Part shown: piece by piece, positions 44,149-53,675 of the stretch
Layout: every line of letters starts with the position of its first letter
Numbering within the stretch: position 1 is the first letter of the stretch
NCBI GenBank assembly: GCA_965247505.1
Contig: OZ252020.1
Location: forward strand, 620,001-684,000
DNA length: 64,000 nucleotides
Direction: 5' to 3'
Origin: CAIYRG01 sp965247505
GTDB lineage: Bacteria; Pseudomonadota; Alphaproteobacteria; Micropepsales; Micropepsaceae
Translations under genes and position numbers: made by a program
Notes under the pieces: generated by a model
Told to the model about the DNA's origin: nothing
Database searches by the model: none
The model's input: the letters and a program-made list of their open reading frames with translations, nothing else

Positions 44149-45807
44149 ATGAGCATGAAAAATTTGCCCCCCATGTCTTTGCGTGAAAATCTGCGAATTA
44201 TTGTTCCCGCATTGTTTGCGCTGATCGTGCTCAATATCGCGCTGGCGCACCACAACATCTGGCCGACGCTCTGGGTAAGATCGACGACAGAGCTTTCACT
44301 GGAATTCATCGTCTTTGTGACGGCGATAGCTCTCATAAGTGCGGGCGGCGTCCGGATCGGCGCGCGCGCGCAATGGCTGCTGTCCGCGCTCCTCCTGCTT
44401 TTTGTCCTGGCGCGCTATATCGATGTGACTGCGCCCGCTTTGTTCGGGCGCCGCATCGATCTTTACTGGGACACTCAGCACATTCCCGCCATTGCGGGGA
44501 TGGTGTTCGAGAGCCGCTCGCCATTTTCCGTGGTTGCTATTCTAATCGCGGTAGTTTCGCTGTTCGCAACACTGCTACTGGTAATCCGCGTCGCCCTTGC
44601 CGCGCTGTGCCAAGCCATTGTGCGTCCGGCAATTCAAAAAATTGCCATTGTCGCTGGGGCGCTTCTTTTAACGGTTTACAGCGCGGGAATGAACTCAGAC
44701 GCGCTCACCTGGGAGCGGCTATTCGCGATTCCGATTACCCCGGTCTATTTCGAGCAAGCGAGCGTAATCGCCGCGCGTGTCGCGGGTAAACACGACGAAC
44801 TGGAAATCGAGACCGCATCGCTGCCGCCCTTTGCCGAACTGAACGGCCAAGATGTCTTTGTGATCTTTCTGGAATCCTATGGCCGAATTGCACTCGACGA
44901 TAAAACCTATGCCCAAGAAACGCGCGCGACCCTGACAGAATTGGAAGCGCGGCTCTTAAGAGAAGGCTGGCAGTCTCGCTCGGCCTATCTGACACCGCCG
45001 ACTTTCGGCGGCGCCTCATGGCTCTCCCATTCTTCGTTTCTAGCCGGGCGTGCGATTGATACTCACGATCTCTATCAGACCTTCTTACATAGTCAGAACG
45101 AAACGCTCACCGATCGCTTCCGTAAGGCGGGTTACCGCTCGGTATTGTTGACGCCGGGGATACGCGGCCCCTGGCCCGAGGGGCTGGCATTGCGATTCGA
45201 CAGAATAGCCGCGGCAAAGGAAGTCGACTATCAGGGCCAAGGCTTCGGCTGGTGGTACGTCCCCGATCAATACAGTCTCGATTGGCTCGCGCGTTCCGAA
45301 ATCGATATTCTCGAACGCGCGCCGCTATTTGTCATGTTTCCGACCATTATGAGTCATTTTCCCTTTGGGCCGGTGCCTCCTTATCTTGAAGATTGGAACA
45401 AGCTTTCCCTAGCCGAACCATTCGACGACGACGCAGTCGAGCGCACTGTCGCGCTTGGTGACGCCTTTAGCGGCGACGCGCAGAACGCCTATCTGCGTGT
45501 CATTCTTTACAATCTGAAAACGCTCGGCGGGTTCGTCACCGAGCGGGCCAGCGAAGGCGCCATCATTATCGCGGTCGGCGATCATCAGCCGCCGGCTGCG
45601 ATCAGCGGCGAAGGCGCCGAATGGGATGTTCCCATTCACGTCTTTGCGCGCGATGAAAATCTGCTCGCCCCCTTTGAGCAAACGGGCTTTTCAAGCGGCA
45701 TGATCCCCCAAGGGACAAGCCTTGCCGCTGTCGATGAAATTACATCCTTGATTTTGGAAGCGCTGGAAAAAACCGAAGCGACCAACCGCATCGCGGAGGT
45801 CGAATAA
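44149..45807 (+). CDS. Membrane sulfatase-like / phosphoglycerol transferase-like protein
   Basis: A 552-residue protein: four or five N-terminal membrane helices (to about 185) and a periplasmic alkaline-phosphatase-superfamily domain. Metal-site elements are VFVIFLESYGRIALDD, FGGASWLSHSSFLAG and AVGDHQPPAAIS. This is the architecture of LTA synthase and of OpgB-type phosphoglycerol transferases that decorate periplasmic glucans. One base separates its stop from the next start, a GH17-GT2 glucan synthase, which supports a role in modifying that glucan (inference). The transferred group cannot be read from the sequence. Confidence 0.85.
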   Translation: MSMKNLPPMSLRENLRIIVPALFALIVLNIALAHHNIWPTLWVRSTTELSLEFIVFVTAIALISAGGVRIGARAQWLLSALLLLFVLARYIDVTAPALFGRRIDLYWDTQHIPAIAGMVFESRSPFSVVAILIAVVSLFATLLLVIRVALAALCQAIVRPAIQKIAIVAGALLLTVYSAGMNSDALTWERLFAIPITPVYFEQASVIAARVAGKHDELEIETASLPPFAELNGQDVFVIFLESYGRIALDDKTYAQETRATLTELEARLLREGWQSRSAYLTPPTFGGASWLSHSSFLAGRAIDTHDLYQTFLHSQNETLTDRFRKAGYRSVLLTPGIRGPWPEGLALRFDRIAAAKEVDYQGQGFGWWYVPDQYSLDWLARSEIDILERAPLFVMFPTIMSHFPFGPVPPYLEDWNKLSLAEPFDDDAVERTVALGDAFSGDAQNAYLRVILYNLKTLGGFVTERASEGAIIIAVGDHQPPAAISGEGAEWDVPIHVFARDENLLAPFEQTGFSSGMIPQGTSLAAVDEITSLILEALEKTEATNRIAEVE

Positions 45808-45808
45808 A

Positions 45809-48442
45809 ATGATGCGCACCCAAACCCTCGCGATCTTCGGCATCATAGCGCTTAGCGCGTCAATTCAGCTCTTTGCGTGGTCCAGCGCACACCAGCCTGT
45901 GCACCCTTCCGATGCGACAGGATTGGTTTCGGGTTTGAGCTTCAGCCCTTATACTCGCAATCAAGAACCCAATGATTATATTGAACCGGACGCGCTGCGA
46001 GACGATCTTGCGCTGGTCGCGACCAAGGCGCGCGCCGTGCGCACCTATGCCGCGTTGGGCGGTGTAGAAAACGTGCCCGAAGAAGCGGCGCGCCATGGCC
46101 TGAGCGTTACGCTCGGCGCGTGGATCGACGGCGACGAGGAACGGACAAGACTGGAGCGTGAGAGCGCGATCAATCTTGCCATTCGCTACGACAATGTCGA
46201 ACGCATCATAATGGGCAATGAAGCCCTCTTTCGCGACGATGTTTCAATCGACACGCTTATCACGGCGATGAATGAGACCCGCGCAAGGGTTGCTGTTCTG
46301 GTTGGAACCGCCGAGCCTTGGCATGTCTGGCTTGCAAACCCTGAGCTTGCCGAGAATTCGGATTTCCTCGGGGTTCACATCCTTCCCTATTGGGAGGGGA
46401 TTGACGCCGATGAAGCGTTGGCCTTTGTCGATGCGCGCCTAAATGATTTGCGCGCGGCATTTCCGGGCAAGCCGATCGTTCTCGCCGAAATGGGCTGGCC
46501 GAGCGACGGTGCGCGTATCGGAAAGGCGGTACCTTCGCTCTCGAACCAAGCGCAAATTCTGCGCGACTTCGTGAATTATGCGGATGGCGCAGAATTGGAT
46601 GCCTATTTCATTGTCGAGGCATTCGATCAGCCCTGGAAAAAAGATTTGGAAGGGCTGGCCGGGGCCTATTGGGGAATATTCGACGCAGATCGTGAATTGA
46701 AATTCGCTTGGAACGGCGCGCTCGTCGACCGCACGACATGGCCAGCCTGGGGCTTACTTGCCGCGCTGATCGGTTTACTTCCACTTGCACTGGCGCTCCG
46801 TCTTCGCCCGCAACTTAAAATTCGCGCAAGCCTTCCCCTGGCCTTAATCGGCCAGTGTGTGGGCGCAATGATCGCGTTCAGCGTACTTCTTGCGAGTGAA
46901 CGCTATTTCGATAGCGGCGACTGGGTGTTGTGGGCCGTGATGATGCTTGGCGAGCTGCTACTTTTTGTCGTTTTAACGGTCGAGATTATCGAAGCCGCGT
47001 CTTTGTTCTCCTCAAAGCAAACACCGCAAGCGCTTAAGCAACCTGAGGTGGCAAAGCTGGGGGTCGCAAATTGGCCCAAGGTATCGATCCATGTTCCGTG
47101 CTGTAACGAGCCGCCGGCGCTCTTACGGCAAACGCTCAATGCATTGTCGCGCCTCGACTATTCGGATTTTGAAGTGTTGGTGATCGACAACAACACATCG
47201 GACCCCAGCGACAGCGACGCCATAGCCGCCCATTGCAACGCGCTTGGGCCCCGCTTTCGTTTTCTGCATTTACCGCAGAACCCCGGCTATAAGGCCGGAG
47301 CGCTCAACCGTGCGCTAAAAGCCACCTCGCCCGACGCTTCCCTCATCGCCGTTGTCGATGCCGATTACGCGGTCCAGCCCGAATGGCTGAAAACCGCCAT
47401 TCCGCATTTCTCAAATTCCGATGTCGGGATCGTGCAAGCGCCGCAAGATTACCGCGATGGAGAAGGCTCCGCATTCAAGAAAGGAATCTATTGGGAATAT
47501 CGTGCTTTCTTCCGTCTCGGAATGGTGTTCCGCGCCGAGGACAATGCGATCATCCAGCACGGCACAATGACCATCATTCGCCGCACTGCCCTCAGTGAAG
47601 CAGGCGAATGGGACGAGAACTGCATTACCGAAGATGCCGAACTGGGCTTGCGTCTTTTCTCCAAGGGCTGGAAAGCGGTCTATCTGCCCGAAACTTTGGG
47701 CCGTGGATTAATGCCCGACGATAGCGAAAGCTATGGCGGCCAGCGTTTTCGCTGGGCTTTCGGTGCCATGCAGATATTGCGCCGCCATGCGTCCATCATT
47801 TTCGGGCGGGCGGATTCAAATTTAAGTTTCGCGCAGCGCTATCATTTTGTCGCCGGCTGGCTTCCCTGGATCGGCGACGGCGCGGGGCTGATCGTTGTCT
47901 TGGGCAGCATTGTCTGGGCGATGCTGGCCGCGATATGGCCCGCGCATTTCGAACCGCCCGAAGCCCATTTCCTTATCCCGGTGCTTTGCGTCTTTGGCGC
48001 TCGTCAGCTGCGCCTTTGGTGGCTCTATGGCCGCTTTGTCGAAGCAGGGCCGGGCAAACGCGTAGGCGCAATGATCGCCGGCGGTGCGCTGGCCCTTTTG
48101 GTTGCGCGCGCGGTGATCTGCGGGATATGGCGCAAAGAGGCGTGCTTCCAGCGCACACCCAAGGCACGCCCTGCGCCAAGATTTCAGCGCAGCGTCATGG
48201 CCGTACGCACTGAGCTTGTTCTTCTCGTTGCGCTGTGCGCCGCAGCCATGGTGCTCGTAACAACGCAGAACACCACCAGGCTGGATGTTCAGCTTTGGCT
48301 TGCGGTCATCGTGTTGCAAGCCTGGCCCTATATGGCGGCTTTCATCATGGCGATATTGGCGAGCTATCAAAAACCCTTCGCATGGCGCGCCGAGGACGAC
48401 GCGATTGCGATTGGCGCCGAGCTGAAAGAGGCGGCGGAATAA
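45809..48442 (+). CDS. GH17-GT2 fusion, NdvB-like beta-glucan synthase
   Basis: An 877-residue protein. Residues about 35-310 are a GH17-like barrel with candidate catalytic Glu in IIMGNEALFRDD and VLAEMGWPSDG. Membrane helices follow (about 315-395), then a family 2 processive glycosyltransferase: VSIHVPCCNEPPALL, DADYAVQPEWL, CITEDAELGLRL and GGQRFRWAFGAM (D, D, TED, QxxRW), then further helices. The same architecture is found in NdvB-type synthases of periplasmic or cyclic beta-1,3-glucans, in which the GH17 part is thought to act as a glucanosyltransferase. Coupled to the gene upstream. Confidence 0.9.
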   Translation: MMRTQTLAIFGIIALSASIQLFAWSSAHQPVHPSDATGLVSGLSFSPYTRNQEPNDYIEPDALRDDLALVATKARAVRTYAALGGVENVPEEAARHGLSVTLGAWIDGDEERTRLERESAINLAIRYDNVERIIMGNEALFRDDVSIDTLITAMNETRARVAVLVGTAEPWHVWLANPELAENSDFLGVHILPYWEGIDADEALAFVDARLNDLRAAFPGKPIVLAEMGWPSDGARIGKAVPSLSNQAQILRDFVNYADGAELDAYFIVEAFDQPWKKDLEGLAGAYWGIFDADRELKFAWNGALVDRTTWPAWGLLAALIGLLPLALALRLRPQLKIRASLPLALIGQCVGAMIAFSVLLASERYFDSGDWVLWAVMMLGELLLFVVLTVEIIEAASLFSSKQTPQALKQPEVAKLGVANWPKVSIHVPCCNEPPALLRQTLNALSRLDYSDFEVLVIDNNTSDPSDSDAIAAHCNALGPRFRFLHLPQNPGYKAGALNRALKATSPDASLIAVVDADYAVQPEWLKTAIPHFSNSDVGIVQAPQDYRDGEGSAFKKGIYWEYRAFFRLGMVFRAEDNAIIQHGTMTIIRRTALSEAGEWDENCITEDAELGLRLFSKGWKAVYLPETLGRGLMPDDSESYGGQRFRWAFGAMQILRRHASIIFGRADSNLSFAQRYHFVAGWLPWIGDGAGLIVVLGSIVWAMLAAIWPAHFEPPEAHFLIPVLCVFGARQLRLWWLYGRFVEAGPGKRVGAMIAGGALALLVARAVICGIWRKEACFQRTPKARPAPRFQRSVMAVRTELVLLVALCAAAMVLVTTQNTTRLDVQLWLAVIVLQAWPYMAAFIMAILASYQKPFAWRAEDDAIAIGAELKEAAE

Positions 48443-48448
48443 AAACCC

Positions 48449-49711
48449 CTATGACGTGAATTGGGAAATTCCCGTGGCGATCAGAAAAAGTGCTGCGCCG
48501 ATCAACGCACCCACAAGCGTGCCATTGATGCGGATATATTGAAGATCGCTTCCGACCTGTAACTCGATTGTCTCGGCGATTTTAGGCCCGTCCCAACTGC
48601 TGACAACATCTGAAATATAATCGCCGATCTGTGCGCGCCAGGGCGTGATGTAATCGACAACCATCGCCTCGATCGCTTGATTTAGATAGTTTTGCATGGT
48701 CGGTGAATCGCGCAATAGACGCCCTGCAGAGCGAACAAGCTCAGAGGCCACCACACCGGTTTTCGGTGTGGGGGATTCATTGTCTTCTAACAGCTCAGCT
48801 TTGATCTCCTCCCACATCGTGGCCGTTGAGCGCACAAGGGCGGGGCTCGAAAGAAGCGCGCTCTGAGCTTCCCGAAGTAGGGATTCATAGTCAGGAGAGT
48901 CGCGAAACTCCGCGAAGCGCGCAACGATCCAATGATCGAGCTGAGCCCGCTCGACACTGTCCTCAACGCGGACCGCATCCAGCCATTTGTGCATGCCCTC
49001 AAGCATGCCCTTGCCCAATTTTCGATCGAAATAGGAGGGGAAAAACCGCCCCGTTCTCTCGCTCACCTTATCGATAATCGGTTCTTTGAGCGCCTTCAGC
49101 GACGGCAAAAGCGTTGCCGCCAGAGCATCGACCACATCCATGTGGCGCCCGGTTCCAACATAGGTCTCGAGCATCCCGTCCAGGGTCCGGACAAAATCGG
49201 TGCGCTGAAAGCCCCCTTGCGCGAGCTTGCGCAAAAAGTGCTGCACTTCTTCATCATTGCTGCCTCGCAAAAGATGCGGCAGGAATTCCACAATCCGCTC
49301 AGCCATAAAATTGGCGGTCACCGGCGATTCAAGCCATTCGGCAAATTCCAACGCCCGATTCGCGCGGCGCAGCCGCTCGGTCACCAGCGCAGGATCGAGA
49401 AAGCGATCGCGAATAAAATTGCCAAAGGAGCGGGCGATGTCCGCTTTTCGCGATGGGATCAACGCAGTATGGGGAATAGGAAGACCAAGCGGACGGCGAA
49501 ACAAAGCCGTCACGGCAAACCAATCGGCCAAACCGCCAATGATCGCGGCTTCGGATGCGGTCTCGACGAGCCGCCAAGTGAAACCGGGTTCAGGAATGAG
49601 TTGCGTTCCGATAAATATCCCAGCCGCGATAACCAAAAGCATACCGGCAAATCGCCGGTTTTTTCGCAGCGCGTCTCGCTTTGTATCGTTATCGCTCATT
49701 TCGGCACTCAA
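48449..49711 (-). CDS. DUF445 family membrane protein
   Basis: A 420-residue protein with two N-terminal helices (AGMLLVIAAGIFIGTQLI, then IIGGLADWFAVTALFRRPLG), a long helical soluble part and a C-terminal membrane helix (LVGALIGAALFLIATGISQF). The GGLADWFAVTALFRRPLGLPIPHTALIP block is diagnostic of DUF445 (YjiN-like). Function unknown; envelope location likely. Converges on the glucan synthase with 6 bp between stops. Confidence 0.92.
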   Translation of the reverse strand: MSAEMSDNDTKRDALRKNRRFAGMLLVIAAGIFIGTQLIPEPGFTWRLVETASEAAIIGGLADWFAVTALFRRPLGLPIPHTALIPSRKADIARSFGNFIRDRFLDPALVTERLRRANRALEFAEWLESPVTANFMAERIVEFLPHLLRGSNDEEVQHFLRKLAQGGFQRTDFVRTLDGMLETYVGTGRHMDVVDALAATLLPSLKALKEPIIDKVSERTGRFFPSYFDRKLGKGMLEGMHKWLDAVRVEDSVERAQLDHWIVARFAEFRDSPDYESLLREAQSALLSSPALVRSTATMWEEIKAELLEDNESPTPKTGVVASELVRSAGRLLRDSPTMQNYLNQAIEAMVVDYITPWRAQIGDYISDVVSSWDGPKIAETIELQVGSDLQYIRINGTLVGALIGAALFLIATGISQFTS

Positions 49712-49735
49712 TGGAGTACGCCTCGCCGATGATAT

Positions 49736-50422
49736 TCACCAGCGAAGATAGAGCCGGCGGTCCCGCACTTCGAACGAGTCCAGCTGACGCAGAAACGACA
49801 TGCCAAGAAGGGACGAGCCCATATCCGTTTCATTGATTGAAGCCGGGAAGTCGTAAAGGACAAGTGGTCCAACCGAAAGCGTGTCCAGCTGTGTCGGGGC
49901 ACCGCGTCCCAAGCCATTCGCGGTTTGATAAATGCGCGAAAATTTCAGGCCTTCAAGGTTGTAGCCCAATCGTTCGGCATCGGATGGCGTCAATACCGTA
50001 TCGCTGGCGCCGGTATCGACCAGAAAATTCACTTCCAATCCGTTCACCCTGCCAATGACGCGATATTGACCACCAGCAGATTCGCCGAGCACCATTTCAT
50101 TCTCTGCGGTCACCGCGGGATAGCCCGGCACCAATTCGCTGCGGACCCTTTGCCAGACAAATTGCAACTCGTCTTGAAAGCTGAAGCCAAGGACGAGCAC
50201 CGCCACCACTCCGACCCAGATCGCGAGATTGCGCATCGTTTCGCCAAACGGTATGCGAGGAGCAAATGCGATGCCGCTTGCGACCAATGCTAAAATCGCA
50301 AACAGCCTGACAAGGCCGGCCATTTTGAAATCCGATGACAGGCTGCCGGGAAAGGCACCCGCCAAGAACCAAACGCCAAGCACGAGGCCCAGCAGAAGTG
50401 CCAACCAGATAATCAGGCGCAT
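49736..50422 (-). CDS. Retropepsin-like aspartic protease (TIGR02281-type)
   Basis: A 228-residue protein: two or three N-terminal helices, then a single aspartic-protease lobe with FLVDTGASDTVLTPSDAERLG (catalytic D-T-G) and SSLLGMSFLRQLDSFEV. Start ATG 50422 is chosen because the hydrophobic segment (MRLIIWLALLLGLVLGV) begins there. Such proteins act as membrane-bound dimers on unknown periplasmic targets. 24 bp separate it from the DUF445 gene upstream of its stop. Confidence 0.92.
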   Translation of the reverse strand: MRLIIWLALLLGLVLGVWFLAGAFPGSLSSDFKMAGLVRLFAILALVASGIAFAPRIPFGETMRNLAIWVGVVAVLVLGFSFQDELQFVWQRVRSELVPGYPAVTAENEMVLGESAGGQYRVIGRVNGLEVNFLVDTGASDTVLTPSDAERLGYNLEGLKFSRIYQTANGLGRGAPTQLDTLSVGPLVLYDFPASINETDMGSSLLGMSFLRQLDSFEVRDRRLYLRW

Positions 50423-50834
50423 GTTTTCGTTACGGCTCCCACCGAAAGCATCATAAATTCTATGTCGCAGTTTAGTCTTCGAACGATGCCGCCAGCAAAT
50501 CAACTTCATTGTCATGGCCCTACTTGATAGGGCCACCCAGTAGCCGAGCGTCCGCGAGGCTAGTGAGTCCTGCGATCATCTGGGTGGCCCGCTTTTGCGG
50601 GCCATGACATGTGTGGGGTTGCGCCCGCGTTCTTTGCACCTGCACCAAATGATGGCGCGCGAAATGTGTCACTCTTCGGATGACGCCGGGCTATATCCAC
50701 CCACAATTGGACTAAAAGTACTTTAAAGATGCGACTTTTCACCCCATTTAGGCTATAGGAGCCGGCCTCGCAGCGATCCGCAGCGCGGCCCAGAACCCAT
50801 TCAAGTAACCGACCCAACAAATGATGTCCCGGCT
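50423..50834. other. Divergent intergenic region (412 bp) with a paired palindromic repeat
   Basis: The gap between the protease gene and the ABC exporter operon contains no supportable gene. Its middle is occupied by the two inverted palindromic units described at 50510-50609. The remaining AT-richer stretch (about 50690-50760) is likely promoter space for the ABC operon. Confidence 0.6.
50510..50609. repeat. Pair of inverted REP-like palindromic units (BIME-like)
   Basis: Unit 1 (50510-50540) is TGTCATGGCCC, nine bases, GGGCCACCCAG; unit 2 (50580-50609) is CTGGGTGGCCC, eight bases, GGGCCATGACA. Each unit folds alone (TGGCCC with GGGCCA), and the units are inverted copies of each other, so the whole 100 bp can also form one long stem around a 39-base centre. 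This is the layout of REP doublets. Only this one instance is in the window. Confidence 0.85.
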
Positions 50835-51752
50835 ATGAATTCCGTCATTTCCATATCGAATATCTCAAAGACCTACGCCACCGGTTTCCACGCGCTGAAA
50901 GACATTAATTTGGAAATCCGTAAGGGCGAGATATTTGCTCTGCTTGGTCCAAACGGCGCGGGCAAAACAACGCTTATCAGCATTGTATGCGGAATCGTGA
51001 ATGCCAGTGGGGGCAGCGTCACCGTCGCTGGACACGACATCGTCCAGGACTATCGCAAGACCCGGGCGATGATCGGCCTTGTTCCGCAAGAGCTCACGAC
51101 GGACGCATTCGAATCGGTTTGGAACACAGTCAGCTTTAGCCGCGGAATATTTGGCAAACGCTCTGATCCTGGACATGTGGAAAAAGTCCTGAAATCGCTG
51201 TCGCTCTTTGATAAGAAAGATAACCAAATCATGACGCTTTCGGGCGGCATGAAACGGCGGGTCCTGATCGCCAAAGCACTGGCCCATGAGCCCGAGATTT
51301 TATTTCTCGACGAGCCGACCGCGGGCGTTGATGTCGAACTTAGAAAAGACATGTGGGAGATCGTCCGCGGGCTGCGCGAATCCGGCGTGACGATCATTCT
51401 TACGACACATTATATCGAAGAAGCCGAACAGATGGCCGACCGTGTCGGCGTCATCAATCATGGCGAACTTATACTGGTCGAAGAAAAGACCGAGCTCATG
51501 CAAAAGCTCGGAAAGAAGCAACTGAAACTGCAATTACATAAATCGCTCGATTCGGTACCGGCCGGGCTTGAAGATTTCCGACTGGAGCTTTCCGATGACG
51601 GTACGGAATTAACCTATATCTATGACACGCAAAGCGAGCGGACCGGGATTACGTCCCTGCTGAAAGAGCTGAATGAACGCGATGTCACGTTTCGTGATCT
51701 CGATACGCAACAGAGCTCGCTTGAGGAAATATTTGTTAGCCTGGTTGCATGA
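50835..51752 (+). CDS. ABC-2 type exporter, ATP-binding protein
   Basis: A 305-residue ATPase of the NodI/DrrA/CcmA-like group: Walker A LGPNGAGKTTLISIVCG, Q-loop LVPQELTT, signature TLSGGMKRRVLIAKAL, Walker B ILFLDEPTAGVDVELR, switch LTTHYIEEAEQMADR. A C-terminal extension of about 80 residues is typical. It is followed 36 bp later by the permease gene; together they form an exporter for an unknown, possibly polysaccharide or lipid, substrate. Confidence 0.94.
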   Translation: MNSVISISNISKTYATGFHALKDINLEIRKGEIFALLGPNGAGKTTLISIVCGIVNASGGSVTVAGHDIVQDYRKTRAMIGLVPQELTTDAFESVWNTVSFSRGIFGKRSDPGHVEKVLKSLSLFDKKDNQIMTLSGGMKRRVLIAKALAHEPEILFLDEPTAGVDVELRKDMWEIVRGLRESGVTIILTTHYIEEAEQMADRVGVINHGELILVEEKTELMQKLGKKQLKLQLHKSLDSVPAGLEDFRLELSDDGTELTYIYDTQSERTGITSLLKELNERDVTFRDLDTQQSSLEEIFVSLVA

Positions 51753-51788
51753 CAAATAAATCGAAAGACAAATGAAGTTGAGGAACAA

Positions 51789-52550
51789 ATGAATTTTAGG
51801 GCGGTAAAAGCAATTTATCGATTTGAGATGGCACGCGCGCGGCGCACGGTGTTTCAAAGCGTCGTGTCTCCGGTTATTTCAACATCGCTCTATTTCATCG
51901 TCTTCGGGTCTGCTATCGGCTCACGCATCCAAGAGATCGACGGCATCAGCTATGGCTCCTTTATCGTACCGGGGCTCGTCATGCTCTCGCTCTTGACGCA
52001 GAGCGTCGCGAATGCGGCCTTCGGCATCTATTTCCCAAAATTCACCGGCACGATTTACGAACTTCTTTCTGCCCCCGTCTCGCCTCTGGAAATTGTCCTT
52101 GGCTATGTCGGTGCTGCAGCAACGAAATCCATGGTTCTGGGTGTGATCATCTTGGCGACGGCCGGACTTTTCGTGGATCTGCAAATTCTCCACCCGGTAT
52201 GGACCTTTGCCTTTCTTGTTATGACCGCGACCACCTTTAGCTTGCTTGGTTTTATTATCGGCATCTGGGCAGACGGGTTCGAGAAGCTCCAAATCGTTCC
52301 GCTTCTGATTATCACCCCGCTCACATTTCTTGGTGGGAGCTTCTACTCCATCAATATGCTGCCGCCCTTCTGGCAAAATGTGTCAATGTTTAACCCGGTT
52401 GTTTATCTCGTCAGTGGATTTCGCTGGAGCTTCTATGAAAGCTCCGATGTTAGTGTCGAGCTTAGCCTCACCATGACCTTAGTATTTCTTTTTGTCTGTC
52501 TCACAATTGTGTGGTGGATCTTTAAGACCGGATATCGCCTGAAAACTTAA
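51789..52550 (+). CDS. ABC-2 type exporter, permease
   Basis: A 253-residue protein with six membrane helices and the ABC-2 pattern SFIVPGLVMLSLLTQSVANA and ITPLTFLGGSFYSINMLPPF. GAGGAA lies just before the ATG. It pairs with the ATPase upstream and is followed 24 bp later by the decarboxylase-like gene on the same strand. Confidence 0.93.
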   Translation: MNFRAVKAIYRFEMARARRTVFQSVVSPVISTSLYFIVFGSAIGSRIQEIDGISYGSFIVPGLVMLSLLTQSVANAAFGIYFPKFTGTIYELLSAPVSPLEIVLGYVGAAATKSMVLGVIILATAGLFVDLQILHPVWTFAFLVMTATTFSLLGFIIGIWADGFEKLQIVPLLIITPLTFLGGSFYSINMLPPFWQNVSMFNPVVYLVSGFRWSFYESSDVSVELSLTMTLVFLFVCLTIVWWIFKTGYRLKT

Positions 52551-52573
52551 GTCGCGAAGCTAAGGGAATTTCT

Positions 52574-53563
52574 TTGCACAAACTGCCGCTCACCGCCGCC
52601 TTCTGCGATTCCGATCATATGCGCGATCTCGTCATGGGACGCGTGGTGCCGGAGGGGATCGATCTCACCTGCCTCAATCCGCCGGTGGAAGAAATTTTCT
52701 ATCGCTTCTTGATGCATCAAGAATGGGATGTCTCGGAACTCTCATTCGCGAAATATGTTTCCTTACGCGCCAAGGGAGATGACCGTTTTATTGCGCTGCC
52801 CATTTTCCCCTCACGCATGTTCCGGCACTCTTCTCTTTATGTCCGCAGCGATTGTCCGCTTAAAAAGATCTCTGAGCTGAAGGGACGCAAGATCGGCATA
52901 CCCGAATGGGCGCAAACCGCCGCCGTCTATTCGCGCGGGTTTCTTGTCTATCAATATGGCCTCGATCTGAAGGACGTTGATTGGGTGCAGTCGGGCGTTA
53001 ATCAGGCCGGACGCGCCGAAAAGGTCCAAGTTCAACTGCCCGATGGAGTAAATCTTACACGAATCACCGATCGCTCGCTCAACGACATGTTGCTTTCGGG
53101 CGATCTTGACGCCGTGCTTGCTGCCCGCCCGCCCCTTGCGTTTTCAACCGGAAATGGAGAAGTAAAACGCTTCTTCAATAATTGCCGCGAAGTGGAAGCG
53201 GCCTATTACAGCGAGACCGGCATTTTCCCCATCATGCATGTGATCGCGGTGCGTAAAGAAATTCTCGACGAGCATCCCTGGGTGGCGCGCAATCTCTTTA
53301 CGGCCTTCGACGAGGCGCGTCGGCGCAGCATCGAGCGCGTGCTCGACCTCACAGCCTCACTTGTGCCGATCCCTTGGGGCAATGATTTTGCCCGTGAGGG
53401 AAAAGCGATCATGGGCGAGGATTTTTTCTCCTACGGGATCGAGCCCAACCGCAAAACGCTGGACGCGTTTTTGCAATATGCCTTCGAGCAAGGCGTGTGC
53501 GAGAAGCGTCTTACCGCGGAGGAGATTTTCCCCAAGCAATTGCAGAGCGAATACAAGGTTTAG
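52574..53563 (+). CDS. 4,5-dihydroxyphthalate decarboxylase-like / substrate-binding-fold protein
   Basis: A 329-residue protein starting at TTG 52574 (MHKLPLTAAFCDSDHMRDLV). The body matches the periplasmic-binding-like family that includes 4,5-dihydroxyphthalate decarboxylase: EEIFYRFLMHQEWDVSELSF, ELKGRKIGIPEWAQTAAVYS, LDAVLAARPPLAF. No signal peptide, consistent with a cytosolic enzyme rather than a transporter subunit. Substrate not determinable. Last gene of the ABC-2 unit by position, though a functional link is unproven. Confidence 0.85.
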   Translation: MHKLPLTAAFCDSDHMRDLVMGRVVPEGIDLTCLNPPVEEIFYRFLMHQEWDVSELSFAKYVSLRAKGDDRFIALPIFPSRMFRHSSLYVRSDCPLKKISELKGRKIGIPEWAQTAAVYSRGFLVYQYGLDLKDVDWVQSGVNQAGRAEKVQVQLPDGVNLTRITDRSLNDMLLSGDLDAVLAARPPLAFSTGNGEVKRFFNNCREVEAAYYSETGIFPIMHVIAVRKEILDEHPWVARNLFTAFDEARRRSIERVLDLTASLVPIPWGNDFAREGKAIMGEDFFSYGIEPNRKTLDAFLQYAFEQGVCEKRLTAEEIFPKQLQSEYKV

Positions 53564-53675
53564 GTCGGGCATGGGTTAAGTCCCGAAAGCCGACATCGGT
53601 GGAGTGACGCAATAAGTCTGCTTCGTGCCTTTAGCGAATGTTAGCCTCCAGACATTTTGGCCTAATAGGACCGAG

